Shown: positions 29,533 through 39,095 of the stretch, one piece after another
How positions within the stretch are numbered: the stretch's first letter is position 1
Layout: each line of letters begins with the position of its first letter
Source: Candidatus Thiomargarita nelsonii
GTDB taxonomy: Bacteria > Pseudomonadota > Gammaproteobacteria > Beggiatoales > Beggiatoaceae
Assembly (NCBI GenBank): GCA_000785145.2
Contig: JSZA02000036.1
Location: 1-59,050 of the forward strand
Direction: 5' to 3'
DNA length: 59,050 nt
Translations under genes and position numbers: made by a program
Notes under the pieces: model-generated
The model's input: the letters and a program-made list of their open reading frames with translations, nothing else
Told to the model about the DNA's origin: nothing
Databases searched by the model: none

Positions 29533-30150
29533 CGACGCCTGAATAGCTTGCCACAATTGCGCTTGCACATTTATCAAGCGATGATCACTATCAAATTCAA
29601 CTAATTTAATCCAAGGGCGAGTAGCAGCAAAGTCACGAGACGTTTGTATCGGTACCACCATATCTTGATTCCCATGCAAAATTAAGCTGGGAACGCGCCG
29701 TTGCAAATCAGCATCAACATACTGCTGCAAATCTTCTATAAAACCATAACTTATCAAGCGTTCCCCGGGTTCAGCATAATTCGTAAAGGCAAATTCACCT
29801 TGGCGACGCCACTGTGCAAAATTGGATTCACCCATCAGAATCCGACAATGATTCAAAAAGTTTAAAGCCGGTGCTAACAAGACAATGGATTGTATCTGCG
29901 GAAGTCGCTCTGCCAACCATAAGGCAATTAAGCCGCCAAAACTCGAACCGATAATGGTAACAGGCGAATTGGGTAATAATGCTTCCACTTGTTGAATTTG
30001 CTGAGTTAAGCTGAAATGATAAAAATCATTTGGATTTAAATCAGGAATCTGTAAACTTAATCCCCGTTGCTCAAAGCATTGTTTGAAAAATTGAGCTTTA
30101 CTCGATTGTGGACTTGATGCCCAGCCATGTAGGTAGAAAAATGTCGTCAT
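29518..30150 (-). CDS. yqiA: YqiA-like alpha/beta-hydrolase esterase
   Basis: 210 residues, the size of YqiA/YcfP-type small esterases. The N-terminal FFYLHGWASSPQSSKAQFF is characteristic. The nucleophile lies in GSSFGG (about residue 70), Asp in GNQDMVVP and His in SDHRL. The start is four bases after the panC stop (30154), so both are one transcript. The C terminus (ESKL, stop) lies within a dispersed palindrome, so the native tail was probably replaced. The substrate is unknown. Confidence 0.85.
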   Translation of the reverse strand: MTTFFYLHGWASSPQSSKAQFFKQCFEQRGLSLQIPDLNPNDFYHFSLTQQIQQVEALLPNSPVTIIGSSFGGLIALWLAERLPQIQSIVLLAPALNFLNHCRILMGESNFAQWRRQGEFAFTNYAEPGERLISYGFIEDLQQYVDADLQRRVPSLILHGNQDMVVPIQTSRDFAATRPWIKLVEFDSDHRLINVQAQLWQAIQASESKL

Positions 30151-30153
30151 TGC

Positions 30154-30987
30154 TTAAAATGAAACTATTTTATTATCAATTAACCGCGCCTTGCCCAACC
30201 AAGCCGCCGCCAAAATCACTAAATCTTTATCAGCCGCCGTCGGCAGTTCCAATGTCTGAGCCTGTCGCACCGCAACATAATCCGGTTTAAAACCAAGCTC
30301 GGCGAGTGCCTGCATAGCATTCTTTTCCAACGACGTATAATTGCGCTCACCCGATTCTAATCTCATCTTATCAATCGTTTTCCATAAACATGGCGCGATG
30401 GCACGTTGTTCGGCATTCAAATACTGATTGCGTGAACTCATCGCCAAACCATCGGCTTCACGCACAATAGGCACACCGATAATCTCAATAGGCATAAATA
30501 AGTCCGCTACCATACGTTTAATAATCATCAATTGTTGATAATCTTTTTCCCCAAATAAAGCTTTATCGGGTTGGACTATATTTAATAATATATTGACAAC
30601 GGTAGCGACACCTTTAAAATGATCAGGGCGCGAAGCTCCACAGAGTATATTGCTTAATTTCGGCACAGTCACGTAACTGCTCATACCGGCTGGATAAAGT
30701 TCAGTCACGCTAGGCGTAAATAATAAATGTGTACTGACTTTTTCTAATTTTTCGCAATCGGCTTCAAAAGTACGTGGATAAGTTTGATAATCTTCACCAA
30801 CACCAAATTGCAAGGGATTGACAAAAATGCTGACCACAACACGATCAGCGACAGCTTGTTCGACGAGACTGAGGTGTCCAGCATGTAAATTGCCCATCGT
30901 TGGAACAAGGGCAATCGTTTTTTTTTGGCGACGCCATTCGTTGATTTGGGCGCGTAAATTTGGGATTGTTGAAATTGTATTCATCAT
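30154..30987 (-). CDS. panC: Pantothenate synthetase
   Basis: 277 residues. PanC condenses pantoate and beta-alanine using ATP, the last step of pantothenate synthesis. VPTMGNLHAGHLSLVEQA carries the HIGH-like nucleotide-binding motif. FVNPLQFG, GEKDYQQL and MSSRNQYL are also conserved. Two adjacent ATG codons are possible; the first is used here. panB and panD are not in the window. A CGCCTGCATTGGC hairpin motif lies just upstream near 31030. Confidence 0.95.
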   Translation of the reverse strand: MMNTISTIPNLRAQINEWRRQKKTIALVPTMGNLHAGHLSLVEQAVADRVVVSIFVNPLQFGVGEDYQTYPRTFEADCEKLEKVSTHLLFTPSVTELYPAGMSSYVTVPKLSNILCGASRPDHFKGVATVVNILLNIVQPDKALFGEKDYQQLMIIKRMVADLFMPIEIIGVPIVREADGLAMSSRNQYLNAEQRAIAPCLWKTIDKMRLESGERNYTSLEKNAMQALAELGFKPDYVAVRQAQTLELPTAADKDLVILAAAWLGKARLIDNKIVSF

Positions 30988-31135
30988 AAGATGCGAGCGT
31001 CGCTGCGTCGAGTGGAGTTTTTTCTTTCAATCGCCTGCATTGGCAGTTACGGATTATAAAGGCGGCTGTAGCTCTTGTCAAGCTGTTTAATCGCGTTTAT
31101 CAGTAGACTTGTCCCTTTTTAATTGTAACCATCAT

Positions 31136-31222
31136 GTAGGGTGGATTCGCTATCGCTTAATCCACCTTAATTTATATTTATAGATTAATCAGGTGGATAC
31201 GCTATCGCTTAATCCACCCTAC
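31136..31222. repeat. Inverted repeat family D (GTAGGGTGGATTCGCTATCG)
   Basis: Arms GTAGGGTGGATTCGCTATCG and CCACCCTAC with an internal second inverted unit (TAATCCACCT ... AGGTGGATA). Structure resembles families B and C but with a different sequence. It sits between panC and a gene fragment. Confidence 0.8.
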
Positions 31223-31249
31223 TTATGTTTAAGTTATTTAGGTACCCGT

Positions 31250-31543
31250 TCTGTTTTGTTTAGGAGTGCGGCTTGTCTTGCCTTAGACTTTGATGAAGAG
31301 GCGGAAAGAATGATTGCTTTTGGGCTATCAGGCAATCCTCCGCGAGAGATTTTAGAGGAATTAAGGGAATTATTGATTTCCCACATTCCTATACGTCCAA
31401 CAAAGCCTGTGTCAATCTCATTAAAGCAACGCCGCCCATTACCGGTATCTCCCCCGGTGGCAGCTCATCGTTATACACAAGTGTCTTTCCGACTTGAGCC
31501 TTCGATTTTTTTGATACCAACCTTAAAAAAAACTTGTGTATAA
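31250..31543 (+). pseudogene. Unrecognised gene fragment
   Basis: An open stretch encoding SAACLALDFDEEAERMIAFG, ILEELRELLISHIPIRPTK and VSISLKQRRPLPVSPPVAAH. The acidic helical first part looks protein-like, but no start or ribosome site is seen; the frame opens inside repeat D. It ends at TAA 31541-31543 beside another repeat motif. I do not recognise the family. It may be the tail of a lost gene. Confidence 0.3.
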
Positions 31544-31620
31544 GAGAGTGCGCGAGGCAAAGGAACGAGAGCCATCCCTGCTAATCAAAATTAGCTTCAG
31601 TTAAAATCTGCACCTGTACA

Positions 31621-31959
31621 TTAAGTCGATGGTTTAGTGACTCGCAATAGTTGATTATCTAATTGTAGGGTATTTTTTATTTGTTCATCAATTCCTTTAG
31701 CTAATTGTTGGTTATTCGGGTTTTGAGTACAGGCGATTACCCCATGATGATTGTGGTTATTTTTATGGAGATTGATAAAATCTTTCCGATTGTGTGTCAC
31801 TATGGTACGGTTTAGTGAAATCGCATAAGCCAATTGCGTTTTGTCATCTTTTCCAACATTGCTCGCTTCGATCGTTGTTTGTACGTCATGTCCCAGTTTG
31901 ATTAATTCTTCTTTGAGTCTTTTATCGCTGCAATCTTCATCAAGATATAATTTAGCCAT
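31621..31959 (-). CDS. DUF5615 PIN-like toxin
   Basis: 112 residues from the ATG at 31959, since MAKLYLDEDCSDKRLKEEL is the usual N terminus. The PIN-like fold is supported by LDED at the start, the central LAYAISLNRTIVTHNRKDF and the C-terminal HGVIACTQNP. These proteins are probable ribonuclease toxins paired with DUF433 antitoxins. It follows the antitoxin gene directly on the same strand. A decayed relative is at 58625-58808. Confidence 0.82.
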   Translation of the reverse strand: MAKLYLDEDCSDKRLKEELIKLGHDVQTTIEASNVGKDDKTQLAYAISLNRTIVTHNRKDFINLHKNNHNHHGVIACTQNPNNQQLAKGIDEQIKNTLQLDNQLLRVTKPST

Positions 31960-31976
31960 TATTGCATTGGATACCA

Positions 31977-32393
31977 TTAATTATTGATTTGTTCGTCGAG
32001 ATTATTCTCGATATCTTGGTCAATTTCCACTCGGTTGTGAGCAGAGTAGTTCCACGCTGCTTCTAAGTCTTTTTGGGTCAATTGCGGATATTTTGCTAAA
32101 ATTTCTTGATCAGATAATCCTAATTGATGCCATACCACTAAGTTCCAAACCGTTAAACGGGTATGTGCAATGCAAGCGCGTCCGCCACATATCCCTGTTG
32201 TTTTATGGATAAACGGGTTAGATTGCTTTTCAGCAGATTCCCGCTTTTGTTCTTGTTCACGCAAGAATTGAAGTGCTTCTTGTATCACTTGAGATTGGGA
32301 TTGTTTTTTATAGGTTGCCTTGTAGTCATTGATGAAATGAACCAAAAAAGTGGGTAAAGAAATAGACAGTGTTTCAGCGTTTTCATAGTACAT
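31977..32393 (-). CDS. DUF433 antitoxin with N-terminal RHH-like region
   Basis: 138 residues. The N-terminal part (LSISLPTFLVHFINDYKATY, QSQVIQEALQFLRE) resembles a ribbon-helix-helix segment. The C-terminal part (GICGGRACIAHTRLTVWNLV ... LAKYPQLTQKDLEAAWNYSA) is a DUF433 domain with its usual GRPCI-like turn. It stands upstream of a DUF5615 toxin, a common VapBC-like pair, and probably represses its own operon. Confidence 0.82.
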   Translation of the reverse strand: MYYENAETLSISLPTFLVHFINDYKATYKKQSQSQVIQEALQFLREQEQKRESAEKQSNPFIHKTTGICGGRACIAHTRLTVWNLVVWHQLGLSDQEILAKYPQLTQKDLEAAWNYSAHNRVEIDQDIENNLDEQINN

Positions 32394-32855
32394 TTTTATT
32401 GTCCTCTCTTAAAGCAACAAGTCACTCACTCTAAATAAAGTTGGACTTTTTGGTTGGTCATTGGTGTGTTGTTCATGGATTATTTAGCGTTTATATTATC
32501 ACACATGTCAACCCGTGCCCTACAACACCCATCAATTTAACATTGACTGAGTACTATAGATGTTCAGATAAATAATTACGCTCTGGGCAACCACTTGGGC
32601 AACCACAAGGGATTGCCCCTACATACAATATTCGTTTGTAGGGGCAATCCTTTATGGTTGCCCTTTGTGAAATTATTTATCTGAAAAACTATAGTTAAGT
32701 ATAAGGATAAGCGGTGGCAGTGGCTGTATGATATTGTCGTATGAAAAATCCTATTTATTCAAAAAATAGGATTTTTTGTAACTACTCAGCGGAGCATCAT
32801 TCCAAGCAAGAGAGGCAGAGTAGTTACGATTTTTTTTATAATTTAATAAATTAGA
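32394..32855. repeat. Spacer with family E repeat and AAATCCTATTT hairpin
   Basis: Family E inverted repeat at 32597-32663 (preceded by an extra GGGCAACCACTT unit). A hairpin at 32745-32776 has arms AAATCCTATTT and AAATAGGATTT. On the minus strand this hairpin follows priA and ends in T5, so it may terminate that gene. Similar hairpins are at 48909-48944 and 58877-58907. No gene is seen. Confidence 0.7.
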
Positions 32856-35039
32856 TTAAAATAAATCCATTGGATCCACATCCAAAGACCAACGCATTTT
32901 GTTTGTCCCGGCGGAAAGCATCGGCAACCACTGTGAAAGTAAACGATGTAAGACTTCGCGTTGCTCAGTTTGCAATAAAAGTTGAGCACGATACCACCCA
33001 CCCCGTTTTTCCATCGGCGCAGCAACCGGTCCCCATAACTGAACCCCGCCATCACTATTCAACGTCTCAGCCTGCTTTTTCGCCTGATTTAGAAACGCCA
33101 TTGCAGGATCACTCTCAGTCGCCTCCGCACGTAACAAAGCTAAGCGGCTATAAGGCGGAAATCCCGCTTGTAAACGTTCTTTTAACGCCGCCTCTGCAAA
33201 TGAGGCATAACCTTGACGAATAAGGCGAATGAGCAAAGGATGATCGGGATGATATGTTTGAATCAACACTTCCCCAGGATCATCGGCACGTCCCGCACGT
33301 CCAGCGACTTGCAATAATAATTGAGCCATTCGCTCAGTCGCACGAAAATCTATCCCATATAAGCCACCATCAATATTAATAACGCCCACTAGGGTGACTT
33401 TAGGAAAATGATGTCCTTTTGCCAACATTTGAGTACCAACCAAAATATCGACTTCCCCCTGATGGATACGATCTAACATTTTCTGCATAGCATATTTATT
33501 ACGAGTACTATCACTATCAATCCGTAATATCCGCGCCTCGGGAAATTGATTTTGTAAATGTTCCTCAACACGTTCAGTGCCCTGGCCTAAAAAATAGAGT
33601 TTCGGATTCCGACAATTTGGACACTGGACATCAACCGGGCGAAAATCGCCACAATGATGACAACGTAATTGTTGGCTCGTTTCGTGATAAGTCAGACGGG
33701 CATCACAATGTTGACACTCCGCTACCCAACCGCACTTATAACAAGTTAACACCGGCGCATAACCGCGACGATTGATAAACAACAAAATTTGTTGTTGCGT
33801 CCCTAAACGTTGCTCAATTGCCTTTATTAATTGCTTAGACAAACTACCTTTCTGCTTTCGCATATCCACAATATGAAAAGTAGGATGAACAGCCGCCCCT
33901 GCACGCTCTGGCAAAACAAAGTGTTGATAACGTTGATTATTAGCATTATGCAAACTTTCTAACGAGGGCGTGGCACTGCCTAACAAGATAGGCACCTGGG
34001 CGCGATGTGCCCGCACGACCGCAATATCACGCGCAGAATAACGAAAATGATCTTGTTGCTTATAAGACTGATCATGCTCCTCATCAACAATAAAAACGCC
34101 TGGACGCGCCAAAGGCGTCCAAACAGCAGAACGAGTACCTATTACAATAGGAGCGATACCATCGCGGGCTAATAACCAAGCATGTAAACGCTCATTATTA
34201 TTAAGCTTAGAATGTAATACAGCAATGGGAACAGCAAAACGCTGTTTAAAACGATTAAGCGTCTGCGGCGTGAGATTAATTTCTGGAATTAAAACAAGTG
34301 CTTGGCGACCACTTTCTAACACCTTATCAATAATTTGTAAATAAACTTCTGTTTTACCGCTACCGGTGACGCCATCAAGTAAACAAGGATAAAACCCTTG
34401 AAGATTGCTGCATACCTCATTGACCGCTTTTTGTTGTGCCGCGTTGAGTCGCAATGGCGGAGAAACTGAACGGTTCTCATTGACTTTTGGTACAATCGCT
34501 TGAGGACATATCCAACCTTTTTTTTCCAAAGTACGCAAACTAGGCGTTATATTGGACAAACTCTGAGAAATGGCAGACTGGCTCAAACCTTCTGGATATT
34601 CTTGTAATAAACTTAAAACAGCCAACTGTCGATGTGCATTTTTAGGTAGCTTATCCAACGCCCATCCTTCAGGCGTGAGTTTCCAACCGGGTAAAGCTTG
34701 AATGCTGGCAGGCAGTCCCTTATTCAGAGCCGATGGCAAAGCCGTTGAAACCACCTCCCCAATGGGATGATGATAATAGCGACTCGCCCATTGTAATAAA
34801 TTAAGACAATTTTCTGGCAACACTGGCGTTGAATCAAGGATTTTCAATGCCGGTTTGAGTTTATCAACAGAAACGGTGGTACTGTTAGCGATAGCCAACA
34901 ACACACCGACTTCAGTATGAGGACCGAAAGGAACGCGCAATCGTATGCCGGGATGTAATTGGCTAATATCTGTTTTTGGCGGCGGCAAATAATCAAAATG
35001 ATTATAGAGCGGCTTAGGAATTGCAATTTGTAAAAACAT
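32856..35039 (-). CDS. priA: Primosomal replication restart helicase PriA
   Basis: 727 residues, full length. PriA recognises stalled forks and loads the primosome. The N-terminal 3'-end-binding region is followed by a helicase core with Walker A DGVTGSGKTEVYLQ, DEEH in VDEEHDQSYKQQDH and GSATPSLESL. Zinc-binding cysteines are CYKCGWVAECQHC and CHHCGDFRPVDVQCPNC. The C-terminal motifs GTQMLAKGHHFP and QVAGRAGRADDPG follow. It begins six bases after the stop of the upstream FGE-like gene. Confidence 0.97.
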   Translation of the reverse strand: MFLQIAIPKPLYNHFDYLPPPKTDISQLHPGIRLRVPFGPHTEVGVLLAIANSTTVSVDKLKPALKILDSTPVLPENCLNLLQWASRYYHHPIGEVVSTALPSALNKGLPASIQALPGWKLTPEGWALDKLPKNAHRQLAVLSLLQEYPEGLSQSAISQSLSNITPSLRTLEKKGWICPQAIVPKVNENRSVSPPLRLNAAQQKAVNEVCSNLQGFYPCLLDGVTGSGKTEVYLQIIDKVLESGRQALVLIPEINLTPQTLNRFKQRFAVPIAVLHSKLNNNERLHAWLLARDGIAPIVIGTRSAVWTPLARPGVFIVDEEHDQSYKQQDHFRYSARDIAVVRAHRAQVPILLGSATPSLESLHNANNQRYQHFVLPERAGAAVHPTFHIVDMRKQKGSLSKQLIKAIEQRLGTQQQILLFINRRGYAPVLTCYKCGWVAECQHCDARLTYHETSQQLRCHHCGDFRPVDVQCPNCRNPKLYFLGQGTERVEEHLQNQFPEARILRIDSDSTRNKYAMQKMLDRIHQGEVDILVGTQMLAKGHHFPKVTLVGVINIDGGLYGIDFRATERMAQLLLQVAGRAGRADDPGEVLIQTYHPDHPLLIRLIRQGYASFAEAALKERLQAGFPPYSRLALLRAEATESDPAMAFLNQAKKQAETLNSDGGVQLWGPVAAPMEKRGGWYRAQLLLQTEQREVLHRLLSQWLPMLSAGTNKMRWSLDVDPMDLF

Positions 35040-35045
35040 GTCTTT

Positions 35046-36107
35046 TTACATCCTAACAAGACGTATACCAAGAAAATTCATCTTCCCCTCGCTGCTCCAC
35101 CAATTATTGGTGCGATGCGTCACACCCACCTTGACCGGCAGATCGTACCACGAACCACCGCGAATCACCCGATTGCTGTTATCATACTGACTTAAACACT
35201 GTTGCTCCTCGCCATTAAATTCCGCCTCATATTTAGAACAAGTCCATTCTCGAACGTTGCCTACCATATCATACAACTCGAAAGAATTAGGCGGAAAAGA
35301 ACCAACCGGCGCTGTTTCTTCATTATCCCAAGGACTACCGCAACCGTCACAATTAGCCCGATTAGAGCCAATCTCATTGCCCCACCAATACTTGGTTTCC
35401 GTTCCAGCCCTCGCCGCATATTCCCATTCGGCTTCAGTGGGCAAACGATAATTTTCGCCAGTTTCTCCACTTAACCATTCAGCATAAGCCATGGCATCAT
35501 ATTTAGACACATAAATCACCGGTCGATTACCACGCCCCCAACCTTCATCATCCGGTTTGTCTCTACCCGTGGCTTCAGCAAATTTATCATATTCCTCAAA
35601 AGTCACCTCATAACGCCCCATCGCAAACAGGTCCACCGACACATCTTGCACAGGCTTATCCTCGCCCTGAAACGAAGTAACGGTAACGTTAATATAACCC
35701 ATACGAAAACGCCCCGCCTGAATCACCACCATTTCTGGCCCTAAAGTGCCATCTACTAGGCGATCACGGAAAAGTTCTCCCACTTCTTTATAATTAAGGA
35801 GTTCATTCTCTTCTTCCCAGTATTCTTCTGTTTTTATAGCCTCTATAGGCAATAAAACGGGGGCTTTCCGTATTTCCTCAACGACTAATTGGGGCACACG
35901 TTCCTCTGCACTGACTTTTTTATCAGTCTTCTGTTTTTCATCAACTTTCTCCTCAAATTCACTGACTTTAAAAGGTGTTTGAGGTTTCAAAAACGGGTAT
36001 TCAGAGGGCGGTTCTACCGAAACATCATTTTTTTCATACAAATACCAAATCAAGCTGACTACAACTAAGGCAGATAGAGAAAAAAATAATTTTTGTTTTT
36101 TTATCAT
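35046..36107 (-). CDS. Membrane-anchored FGE/SUMF1-like protein without the catalytic cysteines
   Basis: 353 residues. An N-terminal membrane helix (LFFSLSALVVVSLIWYLYE) and a charged linker (about 25-110) are followed by a formylglycine-generating-enzyme-like domain. That domain shows MVVIQAGRFRMGYINV, GRYEVTFEEYDKF, YRLPTEAEWEYAARAG, YDMVGNVREWTCSKYE and RVIRGGSWYD. The C-terminal segment where genuine FGE has its two active Cys reads RTNNWWSSEGKMNFLGIRLV, without Cys. A true sulfatase-activating role is therefore unlikely. GGGAGC precedes the ATG. It lies downstream of two kinase genes on the same strand. Confidence 0.8.
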   Translation of the reverse strand: MIKKQKLFFSLSALVVVSLIWYLYEKNDVSVEPPSEYPFLKPQTPFKVSEFEEKVDEKQKTDKKVSAEERVPQLVVEEIRKAPVLLPIEAIKTEEYWEEENELLNYKEVGELFRDRLVDGTLGPEMVVIQAGRFRMGYINVTVTSFQGEDKPVQDVSVDLFAMGRYEVTFEEYDKFAEATGRDKPDDEGWGRGNRPVIYVSKYDAMAYAEWLSGETGENYRLPTEAEWEYAARAGTETKYWWGNEIGSNRANCDGCGSPWDNEETAPVGSFPPNSFELYDMVGNVREWTCSKYEAEFNGEEQQCLSQYDNSNRVIRGGSWYDLPVKVGVTHRTNNWWSSEGKMNFLGIRLVRM

Positions 36108-36151
36108 TTGTTATAGCTCCCTTATAAATAAAATTCCCCAAACCATATATT

Positions 36152-36175
36152 GGAGTCCAAGATTTATCTTGGAAA
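36152..36175. repeat. Dispersed palindrome forming the 3' end of a kinase gene
   Basis: GGAGTCCAAGATTTATCTTG with following G. Read on the minus strand, its CCA AGA TAA gives the last two residues and stop of the response-regulator/kinase gene at 36164. Confidence 0.82.
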
Positions 36176-37261
36176 TTCCACAATAAATAGACTACCTTTA
36201 TTTTTACCTTCACTTTCAGCCCAAACATGGCCATCCATGGATTCAACCAATTTTTTGACGATTGACAAGCCCAATCCGGTCGAATTTTCACCATCCGTTG
36301 GTCTCGCACTCAATCGGGCAAATTTAGCAAATATTTTTTGCTGATCTTGCTTGGTGATACCTTGTCCTTCATCTTGGATTTCACAACGAACTACTTTTTC
36401 ACTTTGGAAAAGCCGTATATTGATATGCTTATCAAAGGGAGAATATTTTACCGCATTGGATATCAGATTATCAAAAATTTGGGTGATTGCCGTTCTATCA
36501 GCATAAAGATAACAATTTTTATCAGTCTGCTCAAAATGCAATTGTATTTGTTTTTTTTCTGCTGGCATACGATGACGGTAAACCGATTCAAAAAGTAGTG
36601 CTGTCAGTTCTATTTTTTGAAGGGATAAGTCCCTCTTACCAGACTCAATGCGGTTTATATCCAGCAGTTCTGTAATAAGCTCAAGCATCCGTTTGCTGTT
36701 TGCTTCAATGAGCCTAAGCAACTTTCTTTCCTTGTCTTGAATAGAAGAGTTTAGTAAATCGGCAATACCAAGAATATTGTTGAGAGGATTTTTCAGATCG
36801 TGTGAAACCATTCCCAGAAAATCATTTTTTTCTTGATTCAGTTGGAGCAAATCTTCATTTTGCTTTTCCAGCTTTTTTTGTTGAAAACGGATGGTAATAT
36901 GGGCACGGATCCTGGCTAACACTTCTTCATGTTGAAGGGGTTTTGTCACATAGTCAACTCCACCGACTTTAAAACCTTTCACCTTTTTATCTGATAGTGC
37001 CGTCATAAAAATGACTGGGATTTCTCTTGTGTTTTCGTTCTCCTTTAAATGGTGGCAAGTCTGAAAACCATCAATACCAGGCATGATGACATCTAATAAG
37101 ATAATATCTGGCATGATTTTTGTTGCCAATTGAATAGCTTCTTCACCATTCCGAGCGACAAAAATCGTCAAACCAAATTTATCCAAATAGTCAATCAATA
37201 CATCTAAATTTTCTGGCTTATCATCAACGACTAAAATTTTGCTTTTTTCTAAATTTGCCAT
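36164..37261 (-). CDS. Response regulator-histidine kinase hybrid (REC-HisKA-HATPase)
   Basis: 365 residues from the ATG at 37261; a longer frame would overlap the upstream gene. Residues about 8-120 are a receiver domain with LLDVIMPGIDG (phospho-acceptor Asp) and a conserved Lys in YVTKPLQHEE. A short coiled coil leads to HisKA (GMVSHDLKNPLNNILGI, His) and the ATPase domain with an N box (DNLISNAVKY) and GLGLSIVKKLV. No membrane helix, so it is cytoplasmic. It starts seven bases after the stop of the neighbouring hybrid kinase, and they likely form one phosphorelay. The last codons come from a palindrome copy. Confidence 0.9.
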   Translation of the reverse strand: MANLEKSKILVVDDKPENLDVLIDYLDKFGLTIFVARNGEEAIQLATKIMPDIILLDVIMPGIDGFQTCHHLKENENTREIPVIFMTALSDKKVKGFKVGGVDYVTKPLQHEEVLARIRAHITIRFQQKKLEKQNEDLLQLNQEKNDFLGMVSHDLKNPLNNILGIADLLNSSIQDKERKLLRLIEANSKRMLELITELLDINRIESGKRDLSLQKIELTALLFESVYRHRMPAEKKQIQLHFEQTDKNCYLYADRTAITQIFDNLISNAVKYSPFDKHINIRLFQSEKVVRCEIQDEGQGITKQDQQKIFAKFARLSARPTDGENSTGLGLSIVKKLVESMDGHVWAESEGKNKGSLFIVEFPR

Positions 37262-37268
37262 ATTATTT

Positions 37269-39035
37269 TTATTTTTCTCCTGAATATTGAATAAATTCAA
37301 TGAGTTTTTCAAACTGATATTTTTTAGAAAATTGTTCAACAGTTGATATAAACAGTCCCAATTTAGGATCAAATTCTTTCATCTGATTGATGTATTGATG
37401 AATGCCGGTTATATGGTGTATTTCTACTAACGCCAATAATTCCTCAAGTTTTTCCCGCGTTGGAAATACTAAGTTTTGCGCTTGCGTATAAATCCATTCC
37501 AATCCTAAATGCGTTTGCAAATGTTCTAAAAGTGTCGCAAATTGAACCGGTTTAGCTATAAAATCCTGACAACCTGCGGCTAAACTTTCTTGTTTAGTCT
37601 GTTGAAAAACTTTCGCGGAGATGGCAATCACAATGATGTCTTTCAGGCTGGGGTTTTGTCGAATTTTGCGGACAAACTCAAAACCGTCCATTTCAGGCAT
37701 GACTAAATCGAGTAAAATGAGCTGTGGCTGAAAATGAGTCATTTGAATTAAGGCATCACGTCCGTTCACCGCTTCGGCAATTTCAAAGCCTAAACCTAAA
37801 AGCATCGTTTTTAAAAACAAACGATTTTCCATGTTATCATCAATAATCAAAATATTGCGCTTGCCGCCCCGAAAACCAACGGGCATTTGTTGTTCCTTTG
37901 TGACAGGCTCAGAAATGCCCGAAACTTTTGGTAAATCCAAGTCAAACCAAAAAGTGCTACCCATTGTACTTTCCACATACAATTCACTCCCCATCAAATG
38001 AACTAATTGGCGACTAATCGCCAAACCTAAACCTGTTCCTTGTCTTTGAAGGCGTTGCTCTCCCACTTGATGAAAGGGCAAAAATATTTTTTCCAATTGC
38101 TCAGGTGGGATACCAATGCCCGTATCTTCGACTTGAAATCTTATATGAGAATATTTTGTTGTTTGCTCTTTCATTTTCAAGCTTTGGACTTTAAAAATCA
38201 CCTGCCCTTGCTCAGTGAATTTTATCGCATTACTGAGTAAATTTAAGAGAATTTGGCGTAAATGTTTTTCATCACCCTGAACACCCGTCGGCAAGTCAGG
38301 CATGGGTTCGTAAATAAAAGAAATGCCTTTCAATTGCGCCTTAATCTGTGACATTTCTACCAAGGTTTTCAGGAAATCGGGTAAATGAAAATCAACAGAC
38401 TCCAATTCTATTTTTCCCGCTTCAATTTTAGACATATCTAAGATATCATTGATTATCATTAGCAAATGTTCTCCGCTGCGATGAATGATATCGATCTGCT
38501 TTCCTTGTTTTTCCATCAAGCTTTTGTCATCCTTGAATAGTTGCGTATATCCTAAAATCGCATTGAGCGGAGTACGCAATTCGTGACTCATATTGGCGAG
38601 AAATTGGCTTTTGGCATGATTGGCCGTTTCGGCAGCCTGTAGTGCTTGCTGCAATTTTAAATGTGTTTGAACACGGGCTAATAATTCTTTATCATGAAAT
38701 GGTTTAGTAATATAATCCACGCCGCCTGCCGCAAAACCTTTGAGTTTATCCTCAATATCGCTCAAAACAGTCATAAATAGTACTGGAATTTCTTGGGTTT
38801 GTTCATCGCTTTTCAGACGGCGGCAAGTTTCAAAGCCATCCATATCAGGCATGATGACATCGAGCAAAATGAGATGAGGTTGAGCGGAATGTGCGAGCTT
38901 AATTCCCTCTTCACCACTACGCGCAATCAAGATTTTGTAAGCTTTCAGATAAATTTTTATCAATGCTAAATTGGTGGGTTCGTCATCTATGATTAAAATG
39001 ATTGACTCATAAAGAACTGTGCTGTTATTATTCAT
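37269..39035 (-). CDS. Hybrid sensor kinase (REC-HisKA-HATPase-REC)
   Basis: 588 residues from the ATG at 39035. An N-terminal receiver (LILLDVIMPDMDG, YITKPFHDKE) is followed by HisKA (FLANMSHELRTPLNAILGY) and HATPase (NLLSNAIKFTEQG, GTGLGLAISRQLV). A second receiver (NILIIDDNMENR, LILLDLVMPEMDG) and a C-terminal helical tail complete it. The protein is cytoplasmic, with no obvious sensor domain; input would come through the first receiver. It is divergent from minE, about 60 bases away, where TTATACT could be a -10 element for one of the two. Confidence 0.9.
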   Translation of the reverse strand: MNNNSTVLYESIILIIDDEPTNLALIKIYLKAYKILIARSGEEGIKLAHSAQPHLILLDVIMPDMDGFETCRRLKSDEQTQEIPVLFMTVLSDIEDKLKGFAAGGVDYITKPFHDKELLARVQTHLKLQQALQAAETANHAKSQFLANMSHELRTPLNAILGYTQLFKDDKSLMEKQGKQIDIIHRSGEHLLMIINDILDMSKIEAGKIELESVDFHLPDFLKTLVEMSQIKAQLKGISFIYEPMPDLPTGVQGDEKHLRQILLNLLSNAIKFTEQGQVIFKVQSLKMKEQTTKYSHIRFQVEDTGIGIPPEQLEKIFLPFHQVGEQRLQRQGTGLGLAISRQLVHLMGSELYVESTMGSTFWFDLDLPKVSGISEPVTKEQQMPVGFRGGKRNILIIDDNMENRLFLKTMLLGLGFEIAEAVNGRDALIQMTHFQPQLILLDLVMPEMDGFEFVRKIRQNPSLKDIIVIAISAKVFQQTKQESLAAGCQDFIAKPVQFATLLEHLQTHLGLEWIYTQAQNLVFPTREKLEELLALVEIHHITGIHQYINQMKEFDPKLGLFISTVEQFSKKYQFEKLIEFIQYSGEK

Positions 39036-39095
39036 AGCTTTTTTCAGATGAATTTTTGTTATACTTAACTCACTTTTAATCAAAGCGTCACTAAC

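Noticed and set aside
29315..29554. 79-codon minus-strand frame
   Set aside because: Covers repeats and the esterase 3' end; no protein family features.
36150..36675. Plus-strand frames opposite the kinase genes
   Set aside because: Shadows of the conserved HATPase and HisKA coding regions.
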